From Candidatus Eiseniibacteriota bacterium (lineage in GTDB: Bacteria > Eisenbacteria > RBG-16-71-46 > CAIMUX01): a stretch of DNA of 64,000 nucleotides. Positions 43,628 through 52,487 of this stretch are shown here, piece by piece. Numbering within the stretch: the first letter of the stretch is position 1; each line of letters starts with the position of its first letter. A program made the translations under genes and the position numbers. Location of the stretch: assembly GCA_020633975.1 (NCBI GenBank), contig JACKCR010000007.1:124001-188000 (forward strand), given 5' to 3'. The notes beneath the pieces were generated by a model that made no database searches, had not been told where the DNA came from, and saw only the letters and a program-made list of their open reading frames with translations.

Positions 43628-44725
43628 TCAGACCGGAACGGAGTCGAGGCACGCAGCAAACCGATCGCGCTCGGTCTGGTAGAGACGGCGGAGCGAACCG
43701 TCCGAGAGGCATGCGAGCATGGTGACGCCGATGAGCCGCCTCACCTCGCCCCGCGTGATCTTCACTTTCTCGCCTCCCACCAGGACTCGTTCATCGCTAC
43801 AGATGCCTTGGAGCGTGCGCATCGCGAAGAAGATCGGCCACACGCAGAAGAGCCTGATCCGGGGCGCGGACCGAGGCAGGAGCAAGGTGAACTCCATCGC
43901 TTGGTCGAGGTTTCTCGCCGCTTCGCGAGCCAGATCTCCGACCACGCGAAGGGCCTGCGTTCGGTCAGTGTCCCGAAGCAGTCCGGTGATGGTCGTGCCA
44001 TGCTTCGACGCAAGCTCCTCCGGCACGTAGCTCCACCCTCGTCTCCGATCCTCTGCCAGATCCTGGAGGATGTTCGTGAACTGGAGCCCCAACCCGAACG
44101 GAACGGCGCGCGCCCGGAGCGCGGCACCGTCGAGCCGGTGACTTCCGATGTGGTGCTGGAAGAGATCGGTGAGCAGATGCCCCACCGTTCCGGCCACGTA
44201 GTACGCGTAGTCACGCAGTTCGGCTGCCGTCTCGAGCCTGTAGGCGGGTGCGTCCTCGCGCCCGACCCGCTCCCGCGCAACGAAACCCGCCATCCCGCGC
44301 GACATGTCTTCCACCCAGCGGGCCACGATGCGGCGCTCCTCCACCTCGAGCGAGCAGTACGCACGAAAGACGGTCTCCCGTTCGCGAAGAAGCGTGCGCG
44401 CGTGTTCCTCTTCGAGCGCCAGAGATTCGGCAGGACGAAGCGCGAGCGACAGCTCCGCGGCACGTTCTCTCGATGCAGTTTCGCACGGCGGGGCATGGAG
44501 AGCGTCGGCGAACGTCTCGAGCGTCGCCACGCGAAGATCGGGATCGAGACCCGTCGCGTCTTCCACCACGTCCGCGAGACGACAGAGCAAGTACGCCACC
44601 GTCACCGTGTCGCGAAGGCTTCCGGGGAGAACCCGGATCGTGAGCGCGAAGGTACGGGAGACCATCGGGAGGAGTTCTCGGCAGCGCGTCCGGTCCATTC
44701 GAACGCGAGCGACTCGATCGCTCAT
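43628..44725 (-). CDS. Squalene/phytoene synthase family protein
   Basis: This 365-residue prenyl-condensing enzyme has two Asp-rich motifs, LLCRLADVVEDA and GLGLQFTNILQDLAEDRRRG, which bind the diphosphates of two farnesyl or geranylgeranyl units. SRTFALTIRVLPG at the N-terminus and the FCVWPIFFAMRTLQ segment favour a squalene synthase-like member. Product (squalene for hopanoids or sterols, or phytoene) cannot be settled. The ATGA overlap with the maf gene upstream couples their translation. Confidence 0.87.
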   Translation of the reverse strand: MSDRVARVRMDRTRCRELLPMVSRTFALTIRVLPGSLRDTVTVAYLLCRLADVVEDATGLDPDLRVATLETFADALHAPPCETASRERAAELSLALRPAESLALEEEHARTLLRERETVFRAYCSLEVEERRIVARWVEDMSRGMAGFVARERVGREDAPAYRLETAAELRDYAYYVAGTVGHLLTDLFQHHIGSHRLDGAALRARAVPFGLGLQFTNILQDLAEDRRRGWSYVPEELASKHGTTITGLLRDTDRTQALRVVGDLAREAARNLDQAMEFTLLLPRSAPRIRLFCVWPIFFAMRTLQGICSDERVLVGGEKVKITRGEVRRLIGVTMLACLSDGSLRRLYQTERDRFAACLDSVPV

Positions 44726-45366
44726 CAGGAGCCTCCTTCCGGCCACGTCTCGGGGTTCAACACGTCGACCCCGGCCTCTTCGAGGAGCGAGCAAACCAGG
44801 GTCAGCGGCAGTCCGATGATAGCGGTCGGATCCGGTGTCTCGAACCGTTCGAATAGCGCGATCCCGAGGGTCTCCGAGTAGTAGCTGCCGGCCGAGTCCA
44901 GCGGACGCTCCTTGGAGACGTAGAACCGGATCTGGGCTTCTGTGAGCCGCCGCATCTGGACCCGTGTGGTGACGACTCCATGCCCCGTCCCATCCGGACC
45001 GCCATCTGGAACACGGAGCACGGCCACCGCCGTGTGGAGCCGGTGCTCCTTCCCCGAAAGGTAGAGCAGCTGTCGAACTGCCCGCTCCTCCGTCCCAGCT
45101 TTCTCGAGGATCCGCCCTTCGCACTCGCACACCTGATCAGACGCGATCACGAGTTCGTCTCGGCTGGAAGGACCGAGAGACTGCGCCTTCCCGAGAGCGT
45201 GCTCGAGCGCGATCGCGGCCGCTGCGGCCGGCGTCATGTCGTCACGCGTATCGAACCGACGTTCCTCGTATGGGGGCGACACACACCGGAAAGGGAAACC
45301 GAGCCGAGAGAGGAGATCTCTCCGGTAGGGTGAGGTAGACGCAAGGACGATTCCCTTCGGACGCAT
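44725..45366 (-). CDS. Maf-like nucleotide pyrophosphatase (YceF type)
   Basis: This 213-residue protein has the Maf N-terminus LASTSPYRRDLLSRLGF, the catalytic IASDQV segment and DSAGSYYSETLGIALFERFETPDPTAIIGLPLTLV, which resembles YceF, a 7-methyl-GTP pyrophosphatase, more than the dTTP-specific YhdE. It removes modified nucleotides from the pool. Confidence 0.9.
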   Translation of the reverse strand: MRPKGIVLASTSPYRRDLLSRLGFPFRCVSPPYEERRFDTRDDMTPAAAAAIALEHALGKAQSLGPSSRDELVIASDQVCECEGRILEKAGTEERAVRQLLYLSGKEHRLHTAVAVLRVPDGGPDGTGHGVVTTRVQMRRLTEAQIRFYVSKERPLDSAGSYYSETLGIALFERFETPDPTAIIGLPLTLVCSLLEEAGVDVLNPETWPEGGS

Positions 45367-45469
45367 CGAGGGAACGATACCCGAAGCGGGAGAGTGCGGG
45401 CAGCTGCTATCCTCCCGTTCGGCAGGAGCTCCGCGCCGGATGTGCGTGCGGAGGAGACAGGAGGAACCG

Positions 45470-46081
45470 ATGCTCCATCGCGACCGCGCAGCGCTCGTCG
45501 TCGTGGACGTTCAGTCCCGGCTACTTCCCACGATCCACGATTCCGAGACGACACTGCGGCAGATCGTCCGCTCCATCCGCGGATTCCAGCTCCTCGGAGC
45601 GCCCGTGATCGTCACGGAGCAGTACCGACGCGGACTGGGCGCGACGCACCCAGCGATCCAGGAAGCCGTCCTCACTCCCCCACCCAAGGATGGTTCGCTC
45701 CCGACGGACCTCGCTCCGCCCCACGATGCGTTCGCCGTCACTCCCGGCTTCGAGGTGCTGGAGAAGATGACGTTTTCCTGCGCCGCAGACCCTACCTTCC
45801 TGGGCCACATCGAGCAGCTGGGAAGGCGGCAGATCGTGCTCGTCGGAATCGAAGCGCACGTATGTGTCCTGCAGACGGCGCTCCAGCTCGTGGAGCGGGA
45901 GTTCGAGACCTTCGTGCTCGCGGACGCAGTGTCTTCCCGGAGCCCGCGGAACGTAGAGATCGCGCTATCCCGGATGTCTCAAGAAGGAGTGCGCCATGCG
46001 TCCGTCGAGATGGCCATCTTCGAGATGCTCCACGTATGCGCAACGGACGAGTTCAAGGCCTGGCTCAAGTTGATCAAGTAG
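45470..46081 (+). CDS. Isochorismatase family cysteine hydrolase
   Basis: This 203-residue protein has the catalytic triad of the family: Asp in VVDVQSRL, Lys in LEKMTFSC and Cys in VGIEAHVCVLQTA. This sub-branch (YcaC-like) hydrolyses amides or has unknown substrates; isochorismate hydrolysis is not implied. ATG at 45470 follows GGAGGAACCG. Divergent from maf. Confidence 0.88.
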   Translation: MLHRDRAALVVVDVQSRLLPTIHDSETTLRQIVRSIRGFQLLGAPVIVTEQYRRGLGATHPAIQEAVLTPPPKDGSLPTDLAPPHDAFAVTPGFEVLEKMTFSCAADPTFLGHIEQLGRRQIVLVGIEAHVCVLQTALQLVEREFETFVLADAVSSRSPRNVEIALSRMSQEGVRHASVEMAIFEMLHVCATDEFKAWLKLIK

Positions 46082-46115
46082 TCGCCGCAGACGGAGCGCA
46101 GCGGATGCGTCGACG

Positions 46116-46934
46116 CTACTCGGCGTCGGGAGCGATCCAACGCAGGACGTCGTCGTGGAACTGCCCATTCGTCGCGAGCGCGTTTCCCCCGTCGATGGTG
46201 GCCACTCCGGACCAATCGGTGAAGCGGCCACCGGCCTCCTCCAGGATCGGGAGGAGCGGCGCCGAGTCCCAGATGTGCATCCGGTGATCGATCGCGGCCT
46301 CGGCACGCCCCGTCGCCACGAGCGCGTAGGCGTAGCAGTCTCCCCAGCCACGCGTCTTTCCGAACTCGCGGGCCAGTCGATCGAAGGTCGCTCCGATCCC
46401 GGTTTGGTGGAACGCGCTCGGCGAGGTCATGCAGAGGAGCGATCGGTCCGGGGAGTCCACCGACGAAACGCGGGCAGGCTTGGGGCGGCGCCCCTCTCGC
46501 ACCAGCCAAGCGCCGTGTCCGCGCCAGGCGTAGATCGTCTCGTGAAGGGCAGGAAGCCCCAAGATCCCGCCGACCGGGTCTCCATTCCACTCCAACCCGA
46601 TCAGGGTTCCAAAGAGCGGCACGCCACGAATGAACGACTCCGTGCCGTCGATCGGATCCAGGATCCAGCGGAACGCGCCGCCCTCGGCCTCTCCGTGCTC
46701 TTCGCCCAGAATGCCGTCTCCAGGGAAGACGAGCCCGATCTGATCGCGAAGGAACTGCTCCGCTTCGCGATCTGCGATCGTCACGGGGGAGGCGTCGGAC
46801 TTCGTCTCCACCGAGAGATCCTCGGTGCGGAAGTAGCGCAAGACGAGCTGCGCTGACTTCTCGGCGACATCCAGCGCGAACCGCATCCGGTCCGCCAGGG
46901 CCCGCTCCACCGCCGCGTCCATCCTCCGACTCAT
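46116..46934 (-). CDS. Inositol monophosphatase family protein (HisN-like phosphatase)
   Basis: This 272-residue magnesium-dependent phosphatase has all metal-binding motifs: GEEHG, WILDPIDGTESFIRG and HIWDSAPLLPILEEAGG. Sequence features (KSDASPVTIADREAEQFLR, final WDSAPLL) match histidinol-phosphate phosphatase (HisN) and related enzymes. Whether it acts on histidinol phosphate, inositol phosphate or PAP is not clear. The ATG at 46934 follows GGGAGGTAAGCAC; upstream residues of the longer reading are antisense-like. Confidence 0.88.
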   Translation of the reverse strand: MSRRMDAAVERALADRMRFALDVAEKSAQLVLRYFRTEDLSVETKSDASPVTIADREAEQFLRDQIGLVFPGDGILGEEHGEAEGGAFRWILDPIDGTESFIRGVPLFGTLIGLEWNGDPVGGILGLPALHETIYAWRGHGAWLVREGRRPKPARVSSVDSPDRSLLCMTSPSAFHQTGIGATFDRLAREFGKTRGWGDCYAYALVATGRAEAAIDHRMHIWDSAPLLPILEEAGGRFTDWSGVATIDGGNALATNGQFHDDVLRWIAPDAE

Positions 46935-47192
46935 GTGCTTACCTCCCAAGGGCGTCCGGAAACCAGCGTGGCCCAGGATACCACTGGCCAGCCAGGCAAA
47001 AGCTGCCGACTCGGGCGAGACCTGCCGAGGCCTACCCACACACCGAGAACCGGATCCTCCTCGATTCGCGAGCACCAACAGCTCGCGGACGTGCCTCCGA
47101 CCGAAGGTGTGCCTGCCTAAGTCAACGCACCGCAACTGCCGATACAACTTGGAGAAAGCCGACCATCCGGGCCGGCGGCAGAGGAGGTTTTC

Positions 47193-48311
47193 GTGCACGG
47201 GCATCTAGACTCGCACGCACGCGTGGATTCGCGTGCTTTTCGGCGTGCCGCGCTTTGGGGCGGACTTCTGGCTTCCTGGTTCTTTCTCGCGTCCGTGGGT
47301 GCAGCCCCTGCGGACGCGGCCTCGAAATCACTCCGCTTCCTCACCTGGGACGAGTACACGGACCCCGATCTCATCGCGGAGTTCGAAGCGGCTCACGACG
47401 TCGACATCGAACTCTTCTACTACGAGACGGACGAGGAGCGGGACGAAGTCTTGGTGCAGTCCCAAGGTCGCGGATACGACGTCATCTTGGTGAGCGACGA
47501 TGCACTGGGGCGCTACCAAGGAAGAGGTTGGCTCGTCGGGATGAACGAGTCGTCCGTACCCAACCTGAAGTTCATGGAGAAGCGGTGGCGCGAGACGGCC
47601 GCCGATGGCAAGGACTACGGGATTCCCTACGCGTGGGGAACGAGCGGGATCGCCTATCGTTCCGACCTCGTCTCGGAACCGATTACAGGTTGGATCGACC
47701 TCCTTCGTCCCCAACCTTCGATCCAGGGCAAGATCCTCATGGTCGCGGATTCGTGGGAGCTCGTAGGAATCGCACTCCTCGCCCTGGGATACGACTTCAA
47801 CTCGGAAGACCCCACGCAGTTGGATGCCGCGGGAAATCTGCTGCTCAGTCAGCGAGGGTTCGTCTCCCGGTACGGATACCCCAACCTCAGCGAGGAGAGC
47901 AGTCTCGTCAGTGGGGAGACAGTCGCTGCAACGATGTACAGCGGAGACGCGCTCGCCCTCAAGGACGTCGACCCGCGGATCACGTACGTCGTTCCAGAAG
48001 AGGGCACGTTCCTCTGGTGCGACTACCTCACGGTAGCGACTGCGTCGTCCGATCCGAAACTGGCGCTGGCCTTCATCGACTTCCTTCAGGTTCCAAAGAA
48101 CGCGGCTCGGACTTCGGAGTACCTCTACTACCCGTCACCCAACGAGGCGGCGACGAAGCTGCTCCCGGAAGAGTTGCTCACCGACGAGAACGTCTACCCG
48201 TCGAGTGACGCGCTTGCCCATGCGTTCCGGTACGAGGCGATGGCGCCCCGCACCATCCGCAAGCGGAGTTCGATCTACCAGAACGTAGTGGGGAACATCG
48301 CGGCGCAATGA
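47193..48311 (+). CDS. Periplasmic binding protein, polyamine (PotD/F)-like
   Basis: This 372-residue protein has a signal peptide with hydrophobic core ALWGGLLASWFFLASVG. The PotD-like core starts LRFLTWDEYTDPDLIAEFEAAHDVDIELFYY, then YDVILVSDDALGRYQGRGWLVGMN and IPYAWGTSGIAYRSDLV, and ATMYSGDALALKDVDPRITYVVPEEGTFLWCDYLTVA near the ligand cleft. AGGAGG lies five bases before the GTG. No permease or ATPase genes are adjacent; the stop codon overlaps the start of a hybrid histidine kinase (ATGA), so this protein probably works as the ligand-sensing partner of that kinase. Confidence 0.85.
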   Translation: MHGHLDSHARVDSRAFRRAALWGGLLASWFFLASVGAAPADAASKSLRFLTWDEYTDPDLIAEFEAAHDVDIELFYYETDEERDEVLVQSQGRGYDVILVSDDALGRYQGRGWLVGMNESSVPNLKFMEKRWRETAADGKDYGIPYAWGTSGIAYRSDLVSEPITGWIDLLRPQPSIQGKILMVADSWELVGIALLALGYDFNSEDPTQLDAAGNLLLSQRGFVSRYGYPNLSEESSLVSGETVAATMYSGDALALKDVDPRITYVVPEEGTFLWCDYLTVATASSDPKLALAFIDFLQVPKNAARTSEYLYYPSPNEAATKLLPEELLTDENVYPSSDALAHAFRYEAMAPRTIRKRSSIYQNVVGNIAAQ

Positions 48312-51121
48312 GGCTTCAGGCGAAGCTGCTCTTCACCGTCCTACTTCTCGTGGTCGGTGCCATCTTGCTGCTCGGAGTCGTCGTGAGCGATCGACTCCGA
48401 AACGTCACGATGGAGCAGACTCGCACTGAGATGGCCTCGTCGGTCGATCGTACCGTGGCCTTGATCTCGAACCGCCTCTCGACGGCGGAAGCCGACCTCG
48501 AACTGTTCGCGGCCAGCGACCTCCTCCGGCGGTACATGTCCACGGAAGACGAGGCGGACCGGTACGACGTCATGCTCCGCGCGCTCCTGAGGGAGTTCTC
48601 CAGCTACCAACGGATCTTCCCCGAGTACTACGAGATTCGAGTCCTCCTCGACGACGGGTTCGAGGACGCTCGGATGGTCTCTCGCGCGATCCGCAACGAG
48701 ACCGAGGAGGAAGTGGGCACGCCGTTCTTCAACGGCCTCCGGTCGTCCGAAGGGCTCTACTCCACGGTCCAGATCAACCCGGACGACGGGCAGCCCGCCT
48801 TCGTCGCCGGTACCCCTCTCCGCTATGACGACCTGTCGGTCGCGCCGGAGACGGATCGGGTCCGGCTTCGCGGATACCTCGCAATCACCTTCGACCTTTC
48901 CTTCCTCGATGCCATCTCGAGCAAAGGAACGCTCGGGAATCGCGGACAGGTCTTCTTCATCGACGGCGCGGGAATGATCCTCAGCCACCCAGACAGCGCG
49001 AGAGTCGGGACCAGCGTCAGCCCTTCCCTTCTGGAACAGACGCGTGTGCTCATGCCGGGTAGCCGGTACGTGCCGGAGTCCGGCGGAGAGCCGGTGCTCA
49101 TCTGGACGCGCGCCGTCCATCCGGACCTGCGCCTCGTTGCCGCCCTCCCTGAGTCACAACTCATGGAAGCGGGAAGCGCCGTCACCCGTTCCATCCTCCA
49201 CGTCACGTTCTGGGCCACGCTGATCTCGGCGGCCCTCGTTCTCTTCCTCCTGCGTAGGACGGTGCTGCTTCCGATTCTGAGGCTGAGATCCGCGGCCCAG
49301 GCGATCGGCGTCGGAGAAGAACCTCCGGTCCTCGGACTCGGTCTGAGGGACGAGATCGGGGATCTGGCCCGCGCCTTCGACGAGATGCACCGGAACCTCG
49401 TCCGTTCGAAAGAGCTGACCCGCCAACAGACGGAGCGGTTGATCGCCGCAACCGAGGCCGCGGAAGCGGCCAGCCGCGCAAAGAGCGAGTTCCTCGCCAC
49501 GATGAGCCACGAGATCCGAACACCGATGCACGGAGTCCTCGGAATGCTCGAACTCCTGGGACGTATCCCCCTGGAGGACCGGGAGGCGAGCTACCTTGCA
49601 ACCGCGCGCATGTCCGGAAAGGCGCTCCTCCGCATCATCGATGACGTGCTCGACTTCTCGAAGATGGAAGCGGGCCGCATGGAGCTCGCGAACGAACCGG
49701 TCCGGATCGACTCACTCCTCGCTTCGATCTGCGCAGAACTCCAAACACAGGCCGCCGCACGAGAGATCGAACTCCGTGAGCAGTCGGATCCCGGTGTCTC
49801 CGTGCTCGTGCGCACCGACCCGGGGCGGCTCCGTCAGATTCTCGTGAACCTGATCGGAAACGCGATCCGCTTCACCGAACACGGAACTGTATCCGTCTAC
49901 GCGACACTGCTCGCCTCGAACGCGCCTGCCGATCACGTGCGTGTGCGGTTCGAAGTCCAAGACACCGGGATCGGAATCCCTCTCGAAGCACAGAATCAGA
50001 TCTTCGAGTCGTTCCGTCAGGCAGACGGCTCCACGACACGGAAGTACGGAGGTACGGGGCTCGGGCTCGCGATTTCGAGCCGGATCGTGGCTCGGATGGG
50101 GGGGCACCTCCAAGTCATCAGCACCGTGGGAAAGGGCTCGACGTTCTGGTTCGACCTCGACTTCCGGCTTGCGATCGAGGAAGTATCCACTGAGTCGCAC
50201 ACGAACCCTACCCAGGCCGACACCCCCGCTCGCTGGCCAGACCTTCGTGTCCTCGTCGCGGAGGACAATCCGGTCAACCAGGAAGTCGTCTCCGCGATGC
50301 TCGAACACATGGGGATCACCGTTGAGCTCGTGGACAACGGCCTCCAAGCCGTCTCTGCCTACCAAGGCTCCCACTTCGACCTCGTCCTCATGGACTGTCA
50401 GATGCCCGAGATGGACGGGTTCGCGGCGACGAGGCAGATCCGCGAACAGGAGCTGTCCTCCTCGACTCCTTCGATCCCGATCATCGCGCTGACGGCAAAC
50501 GCGATGTCAGGAGATCGCGAGCGCTGCCTGGAAGCAGGGATGAACGACCACCTCGCAAAGCCGTACGATGAGTCGGACCTGAGACACATTCTCGAACGTT
50601 GGCTGGAATCACGTCACGAGACGTCTGCTACTCGGACCGCAACTCTAGACCTGGACGCGCGCCCGTCCGTTGCTGGCGAACGGCCTCTCCATGAAGAGGA
50701 CGGGCCCGACCCAACGCGCCCGGTGCTCGATCCCGAGCGGCTGGAAGCACTCAGGTCGTTCCAAAGGCCGGGACAGAAGAGCCTCCTCGAACGGTCAGCC
50801 GAGCTCTTCCTTGCTCACACCGACGAGCAGATCGATGCAATCGCGGTGGCCGCGGAGTCTCGAAACTGGTCCGAACTCGCACGCCTGGCCCACTCCATGA
50901 AAGCGTCCGCGGGAAACCTGGGTGCCTTCGACCTGAGTGAGCTCTGCGAACGAATCGAAGCCGACGCGCAACGAGTGGGTGGCTCGGAGTCCGTCGTCAG
51001 CGAGCACGAAGAGCCGATCCCTGACACGCCGCGCGTCTCTCCGCAGACGATCGACGCACTCCGGCTGGCGCACGCGAAGACGAAAGTCGAACTAGAGCGA
51101 CTTCTCCGTTCCGCAGCCTGA
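48308..51121 (+). CDS. Hybrid sensor histidine kinase (Cache-HAMP-HisKA-HATPase-REC-Hpt)
   Basis: This is a 937-residue BarA-type phosphorelay protein. TM1 is at about 8-27, a Cache-like periplasmic domain at about 30-290, TM2 at about 298-317, then HAMP. HisKA has H401 in MSHEIRTPMHGVLGM, the ATPase has DTGIGIP and GGTGLGLAIS, the receiver has acidic D653 and phospho-acceptor D696 (LMDCQMPEMDG), and a C-terminal Hpt has H862 (LAHSMKASAGN). Phosphate should pass H401-D696-H862 to an external regulator not found in the window. It overlaps the binding-protein gene by 4 bp. Its stop lies in the first unit of a 17-bp repeat array. Confidence 0.94.
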   Translation: MRLQAKLLFTVLLLVVGAILLLGVVVSDRLRNVTMEQTRTEMASSVDRTVALISNRLSTAEADLELFAASDLLRRYMSTEDEADRYDVMLRALLREFSSYQRIFPEYYEIRVLLDDGFEDARMVSRAIRNETEEEVGTPFFNGLRSSEGLYSTVQINPDDGQPAFVAGTPLRYDDLSVAPETDRVRLRGYLAITFDLSFLDAISSKGTLGNRGQVFFIDGAGMILSHPDSARVGTSVSPSLLEQTRVLMPGSRYVPESGGEPVLIWTRAVHPDLRLVAALPESQLMEAGSAVTRSILHVTFWATLISAALVLFLLRRTVLLPILRLRSAAQAIGVGEEPPVLGLGLRDEIGDLARAFDEMHRNLVRSKELTRQQTERLIAATEAAEAASRAKSEFLATMSHEIRTPMHGVLGMLELLGRIPLEDREASYLATARMSGKALLRIIDDVLDFSKMEAGRMELANEPVRIDSLLASICAELQTQAAAREIELREQSDPGVSVLVRTDPGRLRQILVNLIGNAIRFTEHGTVSVYATLLASNAPADHVRVRFEVQDTGIGIPLEAQNQIFESFRQADGSTTRKYGGTGLGLAISSRIVARMGGHLQVISTVGKGSTFWFDLDFRLAIEEVSTESHTNPTQADTPARWPDLRVLVAEDNPVNQEVVSAMLEHMGITVELVDNGLQAVSAYQGSHFDLVLMDCQMPEMDGFAATRQIREQELSSSTPSIPIIALTANAMSGDRERCLEAGMNDHLAKPYDESDLRHILERWLESRHETSATRTATLDLDARPSVAGERPLHEEDGPDPTRPVLDPERLEALRSFQRPGQKSLLERSAELFLAHTDEQIDAIAVAAESRNWSELARLAHSMKASAGNLGAFDLSELCERIEADAQRVGGSESVVSEHEEPIPDTPRVSPQTIDALRLAHAKTKVELERLLRSAA

Positions 51122-51223
51122 CACACCGCGCAGCCTGACGCCTCCCGCAGCGTGACGCCTCCCGCAGCCTGACACACCCAGCAGCGTGCCCTCGCAGCGA
51201 CACATCCCGCAGCGTGACGCGCT
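51111..51223. repeat. 17-bp stop-codon-spanning tandem repeat array (about 7 units)
   Basis: Units are CCGCAGCCTGACACACC (51111-51127, and again identical at 51162-51178), GCGCAGCCTGACGCCTC, CCGCAGCGTGACGCCTC, two shorter 14-bp units, and CCGCAGCGTGACGCGCT (to 51223). The kinase gene ends in unit 1 (RSAA, then TGA at 51119-51121). Most units retain the GCAGC(C/G)TGAC core with a TGA, so the array is made from the gene's 3' end. Confidence 0.92.
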
Positions 51224-51302
51224 CTGCACCGGTCCCGCAAGAGATGACTCGCCTGCTCGTTCCGTGCTCCGCTGACACCATCACGTGCTTCGCTCGAACG
51301 GC

Positions 51303-52487
51303 TCAGCCCCGCGCGAGTGACGCGGCCGCAAGCCGACGAGCCGCTTCCTCGAGCGTGTCTCGCCGCTTGCAGAACGCGAAACGAACGAGCCGGCGTCCCT
51401 CTTCGGAGTGCTCGTAGAACACGCTGGGCGGCACGGCAGCGATCCCCACTTCCTCGACCAGGTGACGACAGAACGCAACGTCGTCATCCCAACCGAGCGG
51501 CGTGAGATCAGCGAGTACGAAGTACGTTCCTTCCGGCGACGAGACGCCGAAACCAGCCGACCGAAGTGCCTCGACCAGGAGCGTCCGTCTCTCCATGTAG
51601 GCGGTGCGTAGCTCGGAGAAGTATGCGTCGGGCGCGCCGAGAGCGAGCACCATCGCGTGCTGGAACGGGGTGGCGACGGCAAAGGTGAGGTACTGATGCG
51701 CCGATCGAAGGGCGGCGACCAGCGGTTCCGGACCGGTCGCGTACCCGATCTTCCACCCCGTGAGTGAGAAGGTCTTCCCCGTCGACCCCAGCGTCACCGT
51801 CCGCTCTCTCATTCCCGGCAACGAGGCGATCGGCAGGTGATGCCCTTCGTAGACGAGCCGGTCGTACACCTCGTCCGCGAGGCAGAGTACATCGTGGCGC
51901 ACGCACAACTCCGCGAGCAGAGAGAGCTCCTCGCGGCTGAAGACTCGTCCGGTCGGATTGTGCGGAGTGTTCAGCACTACGAGCTTCGTCCGGTCGCTGA
52001 ACGCGGCACGGAGTTCGTCCTCGTTCCAGCGGAATGACGGAGCGCGTAACGTGACGAACCGGGGAGTCGCGCCCGCTAGGCTCGTACAGGCTCGGTACGA
52101 ATCGTAGTACGGCTCGAAGAGAACGACCTCGTCTCCCGGCTCGACGAGTCCGAGAAACGCACAGGCGATCCCCTCGGTGGCGCCGCTGAAGACACAGACT
52201 TCCGTGGACGGTTCGTAGCCCAGTCCGAAACGCTCGCGGTAGCTCGTCGCAATCGCCTCGGTCAGTGCCGGCAACCCGGCGGAGCGTGCGTATTGGTTGT
52301 GATCGGACTCGATGGCGCGAACCGCTGCGTCCTTCAGAAACTCCGGGCCAGCGAAGTCCGGAAAGCCCTGAGAGAGGTTGACCGCGCCGTGAAGCTCCGC
52401 GAGCCGTGTCATCTCCGCGAAGATGGTCGTCTCGAATCCGTGGAGTCGAGACGCGAGACGGCCACCTCCGCGCCCGGGACGACTCAT
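51303..52487 (-). CDS. PLP-dependent aminotransferase, class I (kynurenine/methionine aminotransferase-like)
   Basis: This 394-residue enzyme is of the fold type I family. NLSQGFPDF and YARSAGLPALTEAIA at the N-terminus and the PLP-lysine segment STGKTFSLTGWKIGYATGP resemble the YbdL/CCBL branch that transaminates methionine, glutamine or kynurenine with 2-oxo acids. NTPHNPTGRVF and LADEVYDRLVYEG bind the cofactor. The ATG at 52487 overlaps the preceding gene's stop as ATGA. Confidence 0.92.
   Translation of the reverse strand: MSRPGRGGGRLASRLHGFETTIFAEMTRLAELHGAVNLSQGFPDFAGPEFLKDAAVRAIESDHNQYARSAGLPALTEAIATSYRERFGLGYEPSTEVCVFSGATEGIACAFLGLVEPGDEVVLFEPYYDSYRACTSLAGATPRFVTLRAPSFRWNEDELRAAFSDRTKLVVLNTPHNPTGRVFSREELSLLAELCVRHDVLCLADEVYDRLVYEGHHLPIASLPGMRERTVTLGSTGKTFSLTGWKIGYATGPEPLVAALRSAHQYLTFAVATPFQHAMVLALGAPDAYFSELRTAYMERRTLLVEALRSAGFGVSSPEGTYFVLADLTPLGWDDDVAFCRHLVEEVGIAAVPPSVFYEHSEEGRRLVRFAFCKRRDTLEEAARRLAAASLARG

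Noticed and set aside
51111-51223. Possible CRISPR or iteron-type origin
   Set aside because: Units of 17 bp run head to tail from inside a coding sequence; no replication protein, DnaA-box cluster or AT-rich region is present.
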